Part shown: positions 16,208 to 25,752 of the stretch, in pieces | Layout of the letters: each line of letters begins with the position of its first letter | Numbering within the stretch: the stretch's first letter is position 1 | Source of the DNA: Streptomyces sp. MMG1533 | GTDB taxonomy: Bacteria; Actinomycetota; Actinomycetes; Streptomycetales; Streptomycetaceae | DNA: 64,000 bases | Assembly: GCF_001279775.1 (NCBI RefSeq) | Contig: NZ_LGDG01000225.1 | Coordinates: forward strand, 62,001-126,000 | Direction of reading: 5' to 3' | Translations under genes and position numbers: made by a program | Notes under the pieces: model-generated | Database searches by the model: none | Seen by the model: only the letters and a program-made list of their open reading frames with translations | Told to the model about the DNA's origin: nothing

Positions 16208-16316
16208 GCGGGGTCGTGTCCTCGAGAACCGTCGTCCAGTAGGGGCGCTGGGGGTGGTCGAGGAGTCGGCGCATGCGAGGGGTCCTGACGTGAGGGAACA
16301 CGGACAGGCTCATCAT
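16161..16316 (-). other. Candidate leader ORF overlapping the GTPase start
   Basis: From ATG 16316 (or the adjacent ATG 16313) a 51-codon frame runs out of frame into the GTPase gene and ends at 16161. It begins MMSLSVFPHVRTPRMRRLLD and is preceded by GGGGGCGGGCC. Leader peptides that stall under antibiotic and control downstream genes are known upstream of tet(M)-type and other resistance genes. That this one is translated is inference only. Confidence 0.25.
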
Positions 16317-16406
16317 GGCCCGCCCCCGTGGACGGTCCGCAACCGGTTTTCGCCCGGCCCGTAGCATGAGCCCCGCCAGCCGGAATGATCATGCGAGGAG
16401 CGGATC

Positions 16407-17360
16407 GTGCGAGACATCGCCGTGTTCAGCGGGAGCGCCCACCCCGAGCTGGCCCAGGAGGTCTGCGCGCATCTCGGAGTGCCGCTCAGCCCCACCCGGG
16501 TCAGCCGGTTCGCGAACGACTGCCTGGAGGTACAGCTGCAGGCAAACTGCCGGGAACGGGACGTCTTCCTCATCCAGCCGCTGGTCAGGCCGGTCCAGGA
16601 GCATCTCGTCGAGCTGCTGATGATGTGCGACGCGGCGCGCGGGGCGTCGGCGGGGCGGATCAACGTCGTCATGCCGCACTACTCCTACGCCCGTTCCGAC
16701 AAGAAGGACGCCCCTCGCATATCGCTGGGCGGGCGGCTGGTCGCGGACCTGATGGTGGCGGCCGGCGCGAGCCGGGTCCTGGCGATGACGCTGCACTCGC
16801 CACAGGTCCACGGGTTCTTCTCGGTCCCGGTCGACCACCTGCACGCGCTGCGCGAGCTGGCCGCGCACTTCCGGCACTACGACCTGTCCCGCACCACCGT
16901 CGTGTCACCGGACCTCGGCAACGCCAAGGAGGCCGCAGCCTTCGCCCGGCTGATAGGCGCCCAGGTGGCCGCCGGCGCCAAACAGCGGTTCGCGGACGAC
17001 CGGGTCAGCATCAACTCGGTCATCGGCGAGGTCGCGGGACGCGATGTCATCGTGCTGGACGACGAGATCGCCAAGGGGAGTACGGTTCTCGAACTCCTCG
17101 ATCGGTTGCGGGAGTTGGGGCCGCGCTCGATACGGGTCGCCTGCACGCACGGACTGTTCGCGGACGGCGCGCTCAAGCGGATCGGCGAGCAGCCCGACGT
17201 ACTGGAGATCGTGTGCACCAACACCGTGCCGGTCCCCGAGGAGGAGCGCACGGACAAGCTGCGGATCCTGACCGTCGCCCCCGCGCTCGCCGAGGCCGTG
17301 CGCCGCATTCACAACGGTGAGTCCGTCAGCGCCCTGTTCGACGCGCCGCGAACCGAATAG
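16407..17360 (+). CDS. Ribose-phosphate pyrophosphokinase (PRPP synthetase), atypical
   Basis: A 317-residue PRPP synthetase homologue of normal length. It keeps [11 protein letters not shown] (ATP site), [11 protein letters not shown] with His130, [16 protein letters not shown], and the flexible-loop Lys192/Arg194. The PRPP/ribose-5-phosphate loop, normally DDxxDT[AG]GT, reads DDEIAKGST, so the second-half Asp and Thr are Ala222 and Lys223. Activity on ribose 5-phosphate may thus be changed. GTG 16407 follows GAGGAG at 16395-16400. It lies 78 bases upstream of the EF-Tu gene in the same direction, an unusual partnership. The housekeeping prs gene is presumably elsewhere. Confidence 0.85.
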   Translation: MRDIAVFSGSAHPELAQEVCAHLGVPLSPTRVSRFANDCLEVQLQANCRERDVFLIQPLVRPVQEHLVELLMMCDAARGASAGRINVVMPHYSYARSDKKDAPRISLGGRLVADLMVAAGASRVLAMTLHSPQVHGFFSVPVDHLHALRELAAHFRHYDLSRTTVVSPDLGNAKEAAAFARLIGAQVAAGAKQRFADDRVSINSVIGEVAGRDVIVLDDEIAKGSTVLELLDRLRELGPRSIRVACTHGLFADGALKRIGEQPDVLEIVCTNTVPVPEEERTDKLRILTVAPALAEAVRRIHNGESVSALFDAPRTE

Positions 17361-17438
17361 ACAGGAAGGAACGCGGCACAGCTCGCGGCACAGCGTGGCA
17401 AGGCTCGGCATCACCCGGATGCTCAGGGAGGGCTCGCA

Positions 17439-18632
<1,194 letters not shown>

Positions 18633-18638
18633 CCGCGG

Positions 18639-19067
18639 TCACACCGAGCCGGACGTGGCCTCGGGCTGGCCCAGGGCCGCGTCCAGCGTCGGCATCGGCG
18701 GCAGCAGCCGGGCGAGCCCGGTGACCCGCAGGACGCGCAGCGTGAGCGGATGTGTGCAGACCAGGAGCAGTCGGCCGCCGTTGTCCAGCATCCGGCTCCG
18801 GGCGCGGTAGAGCAGCCGCAGCCCGGAGCAGTCGAAGAACTCGACCCGGCTGAGGTCGATCACCACGCGGACGTCGGTCCGCCCCGTCACCCGGTCGAGA
18901 TACGGGATGATCTCCATCGCGGCGGCGATGTCGATCTCCCCGCGGAACTCCAGCACCGTGTGCCCCCGGTCCTGATGGACGCGCAGGTGTCGGGTGAGCG
19001 GTGCAGGTACCTGCTCCACGACGAGATCGCCTCCAACCGGCTCCTGAAGCGGCAGGGGTGCGCCCAA
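18639..19067 (-). CDS. STAS-domain protein (anti-sigma factor antagonist-like)
   Basis: About 142 residues with one STAS domain: FRGEIDIAAAMEIIPYLD, VRVVIDLSRVEFFDCSGLRLL and a final helix. The phosphorylatable serine expected in SpoIIAA/RsbV relatives is Ser81 in DCSGL. Such proteins bind anti-sigma kinases and are switched by phosphorylation. No anti-sigma kinase is adjacent, although the PP2C-ATPase protein at 51.7 kb is a conceivable partner. The start is uncertain: TTG 19067 gives the full frame without a clear Shine-Dalgarno site, while a GTG near 19022 also keeps the domain. Confidence 0.75.
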   Translation of the reverse strand: MGAPLPLQEPVGGDLVVEQVPAPLTRHLRVHQDRGHTVLEFRGEIDIAAAMEIIPYLDRVTGRTDVRVVIDLSRVEFFDCSGLRLLYRARSRMLDNGGRLLLVCTHPLTLRVLRVTGLARLLPPMPTLDAALGQPEATSGSV

Positions 19068-19153
19068 ATCCGTTCCCCGCCCTGCAAGTTACCCTCGATG
19101 GAGTGAATTTGAGCATGTTCGATTGACATATGTCTTCGAATTGCGACGGTGTC

Positions 19154-19591
19154 TCACGACAAGGCGTGCCAGGCCTTGGAGAGCGCCTGGCGGAACTGCT
19201 CGCTCTGGTGTGCCGTGAGCTCCCGGACCATCCGCTCCTCCAGCTCCCGCACGGGCCCTTCGTGCAGCGCGAGCAACTCGCGGCCGGCGTCGGTCAGCAG
19301 GATCAGCAACTCGCGGCGGTTGCGGGGATTGCGCTCCCGGCGCACCAGGCCGCGGTTCTCCAGGGACCGTACGAGATCGGCGATGGACTGGGCCGTGACG
19401 AACGAGTCCCGGGCCAGTTGGGCCGCCGACAGTCCGTCGTGCCGCTCCAGCACGGTGAGCGCGGTGTACTGCAGTGCGGTGATCCCGGAGGGTTTGACCA
19501 GGTCATCCAGGTGAGAGCGCACAACCAGCTCCACCTGCTTCACCATGTAGAGGAGAGACGGAGGTGTCTTGGCTGCCTGGGTGTCGAGCAT
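19154..19591 (-). CDS. MarR-family transcriptional regulator
   Basis: A 145-residue winged-helix regulator. The dimerisation helices flank a core with ITALQYTALTVLERHDGLSA, the recognition helix SFVTAQSIADLVRSLENRGL and the wing RNPRNRRELLILLTDAG. MarR proteins are dimers that sense small, often phenolic, ligands. ATG 19591 faces the aldehyde dehydrogenase gene. The ~100-base gap holds two near-identical 15-base palindromes, so it probably represses both itself and the ALDH-ADH operon. Confidence 0.9.
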   Translation of the reverse strand: MLDTQAAKTPPSLLYMVKQVELVVRSHLDDLVKPSGITALQYTALTVLERHDGLSAAQLARDSFVTAQSIADLVRSLENRGLVRRERNPRNRRELLILLTDAGRELLALHEGPVRELEERMVRELTAHQSEQFRQALSKAWHALS

Positions 19592-19610
19592 GACTTCAGG
19601 TTAGAGCATT

Positions 19611-19625
19611 GACAGGAAACCTGTC
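19611..19625. promoter_or_regulatory. MarR operator 1, GACAGGAAACCTGTC
   Basis: Perfect 6-bp arms around AAA. It overlaps a TTGACA at 19609-19614. It shares ACAGGAAnCCTGT with the second site 34 bases away (centre to centre, about three helical turns). Confidence 0.65.
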
Positions 19626-19644
19626 TGTAATGAGACTGCGAACC

Positions 19645-19659
19645 AACAGGAATCCTGTT
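19645..19659. promoter_or_regulatory. MarR operator 2, AACAGGAATCCTGTT
   Basis: Perfect 7-bp arms around one central base, 36 bases before the aldehyde dehydrogenase start. Same core as operator 1. Inferred to be bound by the divergent MarR protein. Confidence 0.65.
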
Positions 19660-19694
19660 GATTGAAATCTTGGCGATGAGGCTGAGGAGTGGCG

Positions 19695-21149
19695 ATGACC
19701 ACCATCGAGATCGAACCCGGACGGCTGTTCATCGGGGGGCAGTGGCGGGAGGCCGCCGACGGCGCGCGCACCGAGGTGGTCGACCCGTCCCGGGGCACGG
19801 TCGTCACGACCGTCGCGGAGGCGGGCGCCGTCGACGTGGACGCGGCCGTACGCGCTGCCCGCGAGGCCTTCGACGGCGGCCAGTGGTCGGGGATGAGCGG
19901 CCGTGAGCGGGGCCGGATCCTGCACCGGGTCGCCCAGCTGATCCGCGAGAACGCCGAGGAGCTCGGCGCCCTGGAGAGCCTGGACGTGGGCAAGCCGATC
20001 AGCCTGTGCCAGGCCGTCGACGTGACGAACGCGGCCAACGACTACGAGCACTACGCCGCCCTCGCCTACTCCCTGGACGGCGCGACCCGCGACACGCCCA
20101 TGAACGCCCTCGCGTACACCCGGCGTGAGCCGCTCGGTGTGGTCGCCGCGATCACGCCCTTCAACTTCCCGCTCATCCTGGCCGGCTCCAAGATCGCCCC
20201 GGCGCTCGCGGCCGGGAACACGGTGGTCCACAAGCCGGCCGACGAGACTCCGCTCAGCGCCCTCTACATGGCCGGACTGCTGCGGGAGGCGGGCGTCCCG
20301 GACGGCGTGGTCAACGTCGTCACCGGCTCAGGTCCGGTGGCCGGCGAGGCGCTGCTGCGGCACAGCGGTGTCGACAAGATCGCCTTCACCGGCTCCACCG
20401 CCATCGGCCGGCACGCGGCGAGCATCGCGGGCGAGAACCTCAAGCCCGTCACCATGGAGCTCGGCGGCAACGCGGCCCACATCGTCTTCGAGGACGCCGA
20501 CCTGGAGAAGGCGGTCGGCGCCGTCATCAAGGGCTTCGTCTTCAACACCGGGCAGTTCTGCATGGGCGGTCCGCGGCTGCTCGTGTCGCGCCCGGTCTAC
20601 AGCACCATGCTCGGCATCCTCGCCGAGGCGGTGCCCGGTGTACCGCTCGGCGACCCCCGGCAGCCCGAGACCGTCGTGGGGCCGATGGCGGGGGAGCGGC
20701 ACCTCAAGAAGGTCGAGGAGTACGTCGAGCTCGCCCGCAAGGAGGGCGGCCGTATCGTCTGCGGCGGCGAACGCCTGGACCTCGACGGCGGCTACTACTA
20801 CAAGCCCACCGTGATCGCCGACCTGCCGAACGACTCCCGGGTCGTCCAGGAGGAGGTCTTCGGCCCCGTCCTCACGGTGCAGCCCTTCGACTCCGAGGAG
20901 GAGGCGATCCAGCTCGCCAACTCCACGCCCTACGGCCTGGCTTCCGGCGTCCAGACGACGAACCTCGCCCGGGCCCACCGCATCGCCGACCGGCTCCAGG
21001 CGGGCATCGTCTGGATCAACGACTGGGCGATGCTCGACCCGGCCGTCCCGTTCGGCGGGGTCAAGGACTCCGGCTTCGGCCGCGAGTACGGGCCCGAGGC
21101 GCTCACCGCGTACACCAGGGTCAAGTCCGTCGTCGTCTCGCTCGACTGA
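19695..21149 (+). CDS. NAD(P)-dependent aldehyde dehydrogenase
   Basis: A 484-residue ALDH-superfamily enzyme. Seen are PFNFPLILAGSKIAPALAAG (substrate and cofactor region), FTGSTAIG, VTMELGGN with general base Glu255, and NTGQFCMGG with nucleophile Cys289. Near the end are EEVFGPVL and PFGGVKDSGFGREYG. It oxidises an aldehyde to the acid; the adjacent alcohol dehydrogenase suggests a two-step alcohol-to-acid path. ATG 19695 is preferred because GAGGAG occupies 19684-19689, which would overlap the alternative GTG 19689. Expression probably controlled by the divergent MarR protein. Confidence 0.92.
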   Translation: MTTIEIEPGRLFIGGQWREAADGARTEVVDPSRGTVVTTVAEAGAVDVDAAVRAAREAFDGGQWSGMSGRERGRILHRVAQLIRENAEELGALESLDVGKPISLCQAVDVTNAANDYEHYAALAYSLDGATRDTPMNALAYTRREPLGVVAAITPFNFPLILAGSKIAPALAAGNTVVHKPADETPLSALYMAGLLREAGVPDGVVNVVTGSGPVAGEALLRHSGVDKIAFTGSTAIGRHAASIAGENLKPVTMELGGNAAHIVFEDADLEKAVGAVIKGFVFNTGQFCMGGPRLLVSRPVYSTMLGILAEAVPGVPLGDPRQPETVVGPMAGERHLKKVEEYVELARKEGGRIVCGGERLDLDGGYYYKPTVIADLPNDSRVVQEEVFGPVLTVQPFDSEEEAIQLANSTPYGLASGVQTTNLARAHRIADRLQAGIVWINDWAMLDPAVPFGGVKDSGFGREYGPEALTAYTRVKSVVVSLD

Positions 21150-21174
21150 GCGCGCACTCCAGGGAGTTCCCACG

Positions 21175-22281
21175 ATGTCCATCACCACCCGCGCCGCCGT
21201 CGTCGAGTCCGGCGGAGCACCCTTCACCCTCTCCGACGTCCAGCTCGACGAGCCCGGCCCGCACGAGGCGGTCGTCCGCATGGTGGCCACCGGCCTGTGC
21301 CACACCGACCTCGGCGTGGCGAGCGGCGGTCTGCCCTTCCCGCTGCCCGGCGTCCTGGGCCACGAGGGTGCCGGTGTCGTCGAGGCAGTCGGCTCCGACG
21401 TCACCGGCCTCGCGCCCGGCGACCACGTCGTGCTGTCCTTCACCTCCTGCGGCGACTGCCGCAACTGCCGGGGCGGCCACCCCGCCTACTGCGCCACCTG
21501 GCTGCCGCTGAACCTCATCGGCGGCCGCCGCGCCGACGGCAGCAGCACCATCAGCCGGGACGGAGAGCCGCTCGGCGGCCACTTCTTCGGCCAGTCCTCG
21601 TTCGCCGAGCGGGCCCTCGTGGACGAGCGCAGCCTCGTCAAGGTCGACCCGGACGTACCGCTGGAGTCGATCGCCCCGCTGGGCTGCGGTGTCCAGACCG
21701 GCGTCGGCGCCGTGTGGAACGTGCTGAAGCCGACCACCGGCTCCGCCGTCGTCGTCCTCGGCGCCGGAGCCGTCGGCCTGTCGGCGGTCATGGCCGCCGC
21801 CCTCACCCCCGCCACCACGATCGTCGCCGTCGACCGGGTCGCCGAACGCCTGTCGCTGGCAAAGGAGTTGGGGGCCACCCACACCGTCAACGCGAGCCAG
21901 ACCGATCTCGCCGAGGCCCTCGCCGAGATCACCGGCGGCCAGGGCGCCGACGGCGTCGTGGAGACCACCGGCAATGTCGCCGTCCTGCGCCAGGGCGTCG
22001 ACGCGCTCGCCGCCCGCGGCACCCTGGTCGTCGTCGGCGCCCCGCCGTTCGGCACCGAGGTCGCCCTCGACGTGAACGGGATGCTCGGCGGCAAGCAGGT
22101 CGTCGGTCTCACCCTCGGCGACGCCGAGACGCAGACCTTCATCCCCGCCCTGGTCCGGCTGGTGAAGGAGGGACGGCTCCCGCTGCACCGCCTGATCAGC
22201 ACCTATCCGTTCGCGGACATCGACCAGGCGGTCCGGGACATGGGTGCGGGCAAGGCGATCAAGCCCGTGCTCACCTTCTGA
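21175..22281 (+). CDS. Zinc-dependent NAD(P) alcohol dehydrogenase
   Basis: A 368-residue MDR-family enzyme. Catalytic zinc ligands lie in ATGLCHTDLG, GHEGAGVVEAVG and GCGVQTG. The structural-zinc cluster is CGDCRNCRGGHPAYC. The Rossmann loop is VLGAGAVGLSAV and the family ends with PFADIDQAVRDMGAGKAIKP. The cluster and length fit class III-like or benzyl-alcohol-type dehydrogenases. It starts 25 bases after the ALDH stop with AGGGAG as ribosome-binding site, so the two form an operon that turns an alcohol into an acid. The natural substrate is not deducible. Confidence 0.9.
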   Translation: MSITTRAAVVESGGAPFTLSDVQLDEPGPHEAVVRMVATGLCHTDLGVASGGLPFPLPGVLGHEGAGVVEAVGSDVTGLAPGDHVVLSFTSCGDCRNCRGGHPAYCATWLPLNLIGGRRADGSSTISRDGEPLGGHFFGQSSFAERALVDERSLVKVDPDVPLESIAPLGCGVQTGVGAVWNVLKPTTGSAVVVLGAGAVGLSAVMAAALTPATTIVAVDRVAERLSLAKELGATHTVNASQTDLAEALAEITGGQGADGVVETTGNVAVLRQGVDALAARGTLVVVGAPPFGTEVALDVNGMLGGKQVVGLTLGDAETQTFIPALVRLVKEGRLPLHRLISTYPFADIDQAVRDMGAGKAIKPVLTF

Positions 22282-22282
22282 C

Positions 22283-23233
22283 TCAGTCCGCCACCAGGAC
22301 GAGCTTTCCCGTGGTCCGGCCGGTGTCGCCCAGCGCATGCGCCTCGGCGGCATCGGCCAACGGGAAGGTGCCCGCGATCGTGGCCCTCAGCTTCCCCTGC
22401 TCCACGAGGTCCACGATCGCCCGCATCCCGGCCCGGTCGGCGTCCACGAGCATCCTCAGGGCCCGTACGCCGAGCCGCTCGGCCTCCTCGTAGAGGTCGT
22501 CCGACCCGACCGGCAGGATCGACACCACGAGCCCGCCCGGACGCAGTACGCGCAGCGACTTCACGGACGTCTCGCCGCCGAGCGTGTCCAGGACGACGTC
22601 CACGTCCTTCACGGCCTCGGCGAAGTCCGTCTCCCGGTAGTCGATCGCCTCGTCCACGCCGATCTCGCGCAGGAAGTCGTGCTTGCCCGCGCTCGCCGTG
22701 CCGATCACGTACGCGCCCCGTGCCTTGGCGATCTGCACGGCCACGTGCCCCACCCCGCCGGCCGCCGCGTGGATCAGCACCCGCTGACCCGGCTGCAGGT
22801 CCGCCGTCTCGACCAGGGCCTGCCACGCGGTCAGGGAGACCAGGGGCAGCGCGCCCGCCTGCGTGTGGTCGATGACGGCCGGCTTGTGCGTGAGGGCGCG
22901 GACCGGGGCGATCACGTACTCGGCGTGCGAGCCGTGGCCGAACGGGTACGGCAGCATGCCGAAGACCTCGTCACCGGGCTTGAAGGTGGCGACGCCGATG
23001 CCGACCGCCTCGACCACCCCGGAGACGTCCCAGCCGAGCACGAAGGGCGGCTCGCCCAGGAAACCGCCGGTCGCCCGGTGCTTCCAGTCGGTGGGGTTGA
23101 GGCCGGCGGCACGGACCCGGACCAGCACCTGGTTCGGACGCGGGCGCGGTCGCTCCACCTCCACTTCCTTCAGGACCTCGGGACCGCCGAGGACGTCCTG
23201 GCTGATGGCTCGCATCGTGTTCACAGTGCTCAT
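22283..23233 (-). CDS. NADP-dependent quinone oxidoreductase-like MDR enzyme
   Basis: A 316-residue zinc-free medium-chain reductase of the quinone-oxidoreductase type. Motifs: GLNPTDWKHR, GWDVSGVVEAVG, the signature-like LVSLTAWQALVE, and the cofactor loop AAAGGVGHVAVQIAK. It reduces quinones or enones with NADPH. It ends 2 bases from the alcohol dehydrogenase stop (tail to tail). ATG 23233 faces the GlxA-type regulator; a 9-bp inverted repeat lies in the 71-base gap, so it is a likely target of that regulator. The Shine-Dalgarno site is weak. Confidence 0.88.
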   Translation of the reverse strand: MSTVNTMRAISQDVLGGPEVLKEVEVERPRPRPNQVLVRVRAAGLNPTDWKHRATGGFLGEPPFVLGWDVSGVVEAVGIGVATFKPGDEVFGMLPYPFGHGSHAEYVIAPVRALTHKPAVIDHTQAGALPLVSLTAWQALVETADLQPGQRVLIHAAAGGVGHVAVQIAKARGAYVIGTASAGKHDFLREIGVDEAIDYRETDFAEAVKDVDVVLDTLGGETSVKSLRVLRPGGLVVSILPVGSDDLYEEAERLGVRALRMLVDADRAGMRAIVDLVEQGKLRATIAGTFPLADAAEAHALGDTGRTTGKLVLVAD

Positions 23234-23270
23234 GGTGAAACAGCCTGCCGGGAGCCGCCCGTCCGGGAAA

Positions 23271-23305
23271 TGGCACGATTGCCAACCTTCGATAGGATCG
23301 TGCCA
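23271..23305. promoter_or_regulatory. Inverted repeat in the divergent QOR/regulator promoter
   Basis: TGGCACGAT and ATCGTGCCA are perfect 9-bp arms 17 bases apart; the last A is the first base of the regulator ATG. TAGGAT (23293-23298) lies between them, so the regulator may be leaderless and occluded when bound. It is the likely site of the AraC-type regulator at 23305. Confidence 0.55.
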
Positions 23306-24264
23306 TGAGGCATGTGGAGCGGGTCGAGCGAGTCGCGGTTCTGGCCCTTGACGGTGTGTACCCCTTCGAACTGGGCATCCCCAGCCGGATCTTCGGCGCG
23401 GCCGGCAGCCGGTACGAGGTGCTGACCTGCACCGTCGACGGCCGCCCGGTGCGCAGCAACGCGGACTTCAGCATCGGCGTCGAACACGGCCCCGAGATCC
23501 TCGCCACGGCCGACACCGTGGTGATCCCGGCTGTCTCGCCCTCCCGGGTGACCGACGAGCTCCCGGACGAGGTCACGGCCGCCCTTGCGTACATCCGCCC
23601 GGATGCGCGGATCGTCTCCATCTGCACGGGCGCGTTCGTCCTCGCCGCGGCCGGGCTGCTCGACGGACGCAAGGCCACCACCCACTGGCATCTCGCCGAC
23701 CGGTTCCGCCGCATGTTCCCGAACGTCGACCTCGACCCGGACGTGCTCTTCGTCGACGACGGCAGGATCCTCACCTCGGCCGGAGCCGCCTCCGGCGTCG
23801 ACGTCTGCCTGCACCTGGTGCGTCAGGACCACGGCAGCGAACTCGCCAACTTCGTCGCCCGGTGCTGCGTGGTCCCGCCGTTCCGGGACGGCGGCCAGGC
23901 CCAGTACATCCAGCAGCCGGTCCCGGAACAGGGTGCCGCGAGCACTGCTGCCACCCGCGCCTGGGCCCTGGAGCGTCTCGGCGAACCCCTGACCCTCGCC
24001 GACCTCGCCGGCCACGCCCGGATGAGCCTGCGCACCTTCGCCCGCCGCTTCGGCGAGGAGGTCGGCCTCAGCCCCGGCCGCTGGCTGATCCAGCAGCGCC
24101 TGGCCCGCGCACGGCACCTGCTGGAGGCCAGCGACCTGTCCGTGGACCAGATCGCCGGACAGGTCGGCTTCGCCACGGGTGCCTCCCTGCGCCAGCACCT
24201 GCACGCCTCCATCGGCGTCTCGCCCCAGGCGTACCGGCGGACGTTCCATGCGGCGGCCCGCTGA
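23305..24264 (+). CDS. GlxA-type regulator (DJ-1/PfpI domain plus AraC HTH)
   Basis: A 319-residue protein. Residues ~8-175 are a class-I glutamine amidotransferase-like DJ-1/PfpI domain (VAVLALDGVYPFELGIP, then SICTGAFVLAAAGLLDGR with the nucleophile-elbow Cys). Residues ~215-315 are an AraC DNA-binding domain with two helix-turn-helices (MSLRTFARRFGEEVGLSPGRW and IAGQVGFATGASLRQHLHAS). Such proteins activate or repress genes in response to small metabolites. It faces the quinone oxidoreductase across a short gap with an inverted repeat, suggesting local control. Confidence 0.9.
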   Translation: MRHVERVERVAVLALDGVYPFELGIPSRIFGAAGSRYEVLTCTVDGRPVRSNADFSIGVEHGPEILATADTVVIPAVSPSRVTDELPDEVTAALAYIRPDARIVSICTGAFVLAAAGLLDGRKATTHWHLADRFRRMFPNVDLDPDVLFVDDGRILTSAGAASGVDVCLHLVRQDHGSELANFVARCCVVPPFRDGGQAQYIQQPVPEQGAASTAATRAWALERLGEPLTLADLAGHARMSLRTFARRFGEEVGLSPGRWLIQQRLARARHLLEASDLSVDQIAGQVGFATGASLRQHLHASIGVSPQAYRRTFHAAAR

Positions 24265-24329
24265 ACGTTCCGTGCCGCTGCCGCGTCGTAGGACCGGACA
24301 GTGATCGGGGACGGGGAACAGGGGCGGGG

Positions 24330-25184
24330 ATGCGCAGAGGGCTGGTGGCTGTGGCGGTACTGGTGGTGGCCGGGGCCGTGGGGTGCGGTGCCGAGGAGGA
24401 CGTGGACCTGGTCGTCGAGGGGACGGCCCCGGCAACGCCCTACGGCGGACCGCTGTACGTGCCCACGAAGGACCTCGACGAGGACAGTGAGGAAGCCGCT
24501 CTCATCGAGTCGGGGGCGGCAGGGCGGGCGCTGGAGTGCGACGGAGAGGTCTACTCGGGAGGCCAGGGCGAGACGTGGGGCAGGAGCGAGGGCGGTTCGA
24601 CTCCCGAGGAGGGACTGAAGCTGTACTTCGACATCGAGCAGCCGGAGATCCCCCGGTCCGGCTGGCGCCTGGAGCGCGAGGAGGACGACCGCGCTCTCTT
24701 CTCCTTCGACGTGTTGGGCAGGACCAAGGTCGCGGTCGTCGTCGCCAAGGAACAGAAGGACCGGCCGGGTTGGGGCCCGGAGACCAACGCCTCCTGCGAT
24801 CCGGCCGAACTCCCGGCGCGTTTCACCGACACCATGGAGATCGAGATCTGGACCGACAAGGCCGGGAAGCGGATTCCGACCACCACCCTCAGCAGTCACT
24901 TCGGTCCGGAGCACTGTGACTGGCAGAGCGTGCACTTCCTGTACATGGGCCGGGGCGGGGACAGCCGGCAGTACGTCCGCGATCCCGACGGAGTGTTCGA
25001 AAGCGACCTGCTCACCGCCCCGTACGACGGGGACGTCCGCATGCCCGACGACGCCCGGGACACCGGATACCGTCTGGACGAGCAGGAGTTGTGGCTGACG
25101 GACGATCCCTCCAAGGCGTACGTCCGCACGCCCGACGGCGTGGAGGCCTGGCCCCTGACGAAGCGGGGAGTGGCCTGCGCGTGA
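24330..25184 (+). CDS. Putative lipoprotein, unknown function
   Basis: A 284-residue protein with a lipoprotein signal: MRRGLVAVAVLVVAGAVGC, lipobox Cys19, then an acidic linker. The mature part is soluble and acidic with scattered aromatic residues and three cysteines. No family is recognised. It should be anchored outside the membrane. ATG 24330 follows GGGGCGGGG, a weak ribosome-binding site. It converges on the TetR gene with 4 bases between the stops. Confidence 0.7.
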   Translation: MRRGLVAVAVLVVAGAVGCGAEEDVDLVVEGTAPATPYGGPLYVPTKDLDEDSEEAALIESGAAGRALECDGEVYSGGQGETWGRSEGGSTPEEGLKLYFDIEQPEIPRSGWRLEREEDDRALFSFDVLGRTKVAVVVAKEQKDRPGWGPETNASCDPAELPARFTDTMEIEIWTDKAGKRIPTTTLSSHFGPEHCDWQSVHFLYMGRGGDSRQYVRDPDGVFESDLLTAPYDGDVRMPDDARDTGYRLDEQELWLTDDPSKAYVRTPDGVEAWPLTKRGVACA

Positions 25185-25188
25185 CCCT

Positions 25189-25752
25189 TCAGCGGCTTGC
25201 GTGCAGGGCGACCAGCAACTGCCAGACCTGGTCGGCGATGTCGCGGGCATCGGCCTCGAGGAGCCCGTGCAGCCAGTCGGCCAGGACCCCGGCGAAGGTG
25301 GCGGCGACGGCCGAAGCGACCAGCGGGGCGTCCGCCGCCCCCGCGAGTTCGCGCTCACGCAGGCTGTAGGCGCGCAGGTCCCGGTGCAGCACCCGGCCCA
25401 GCGGGCCGCCGCCGCCCGGGGCCAGCAGCACGCGGTACAGCGCGGCGCGCGGGGCGAGCGAGTCGAAGAACTCCGCCAGCGCGGGCGGCGCGTGCACGGG
25501 GTCGGGCCGGCCGCGCCAGGCGTGCAGCGCGTCCACGGCCTCCCGCACGACGTCCGCGCAGGCGTCGACCGCCAGTGCCTCCAGGCCGTCGTAGTGGACG
25601 TAGAAGGTGGCTCGTCCGACCCCGGCCCGGCGTACCAGCGCGGCGACGCCGACCTCCGCGAGGGGCCGCTCGGCGCACTCGTCGAGGAGGGCCTGGCGCA
25701 GCCGCGCCCGCGTGTGCGCGGCCCGCGGGTCCTGCGGGGCGTCCCGGCTCAC
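25189..25752 (-). CDS. TetR-family transcriptional regulator
   Basis: A 187-residue regulator. The helix-turn-helix is at about residues 10-55 (LLDECAERPLAEVGVAALVR, then AGVGRATFYVHYDGLEALAV), followed by a helical ligand domain. GTG 25752 overlaps the stop of the DUF1304 gene (GTGA), so the two are translationally coupled. Two palindromes lie upstream of the DUF1304 start, around a TATAGT -10. The simplest view is an autoregulated operon in which TetR represses the small membrane protein and itself. Confidence 0.88.
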   Translation of the reverse strand: MSRDAPQDPRAAHTRARLRQALLDECAERPLAEVGVAALVRRAGVGRATFYVHYDGLEALAVDACADVVREAVDALHAWRGRPDPVHAPPALAEFFDSLAPRAALYRVLLAPGGGGPLGRVLHRDLRAYSLRERELAGAADAPLVASAVAATFAGVLADWLHGLLEADARDIADQVWQLLVALHASR

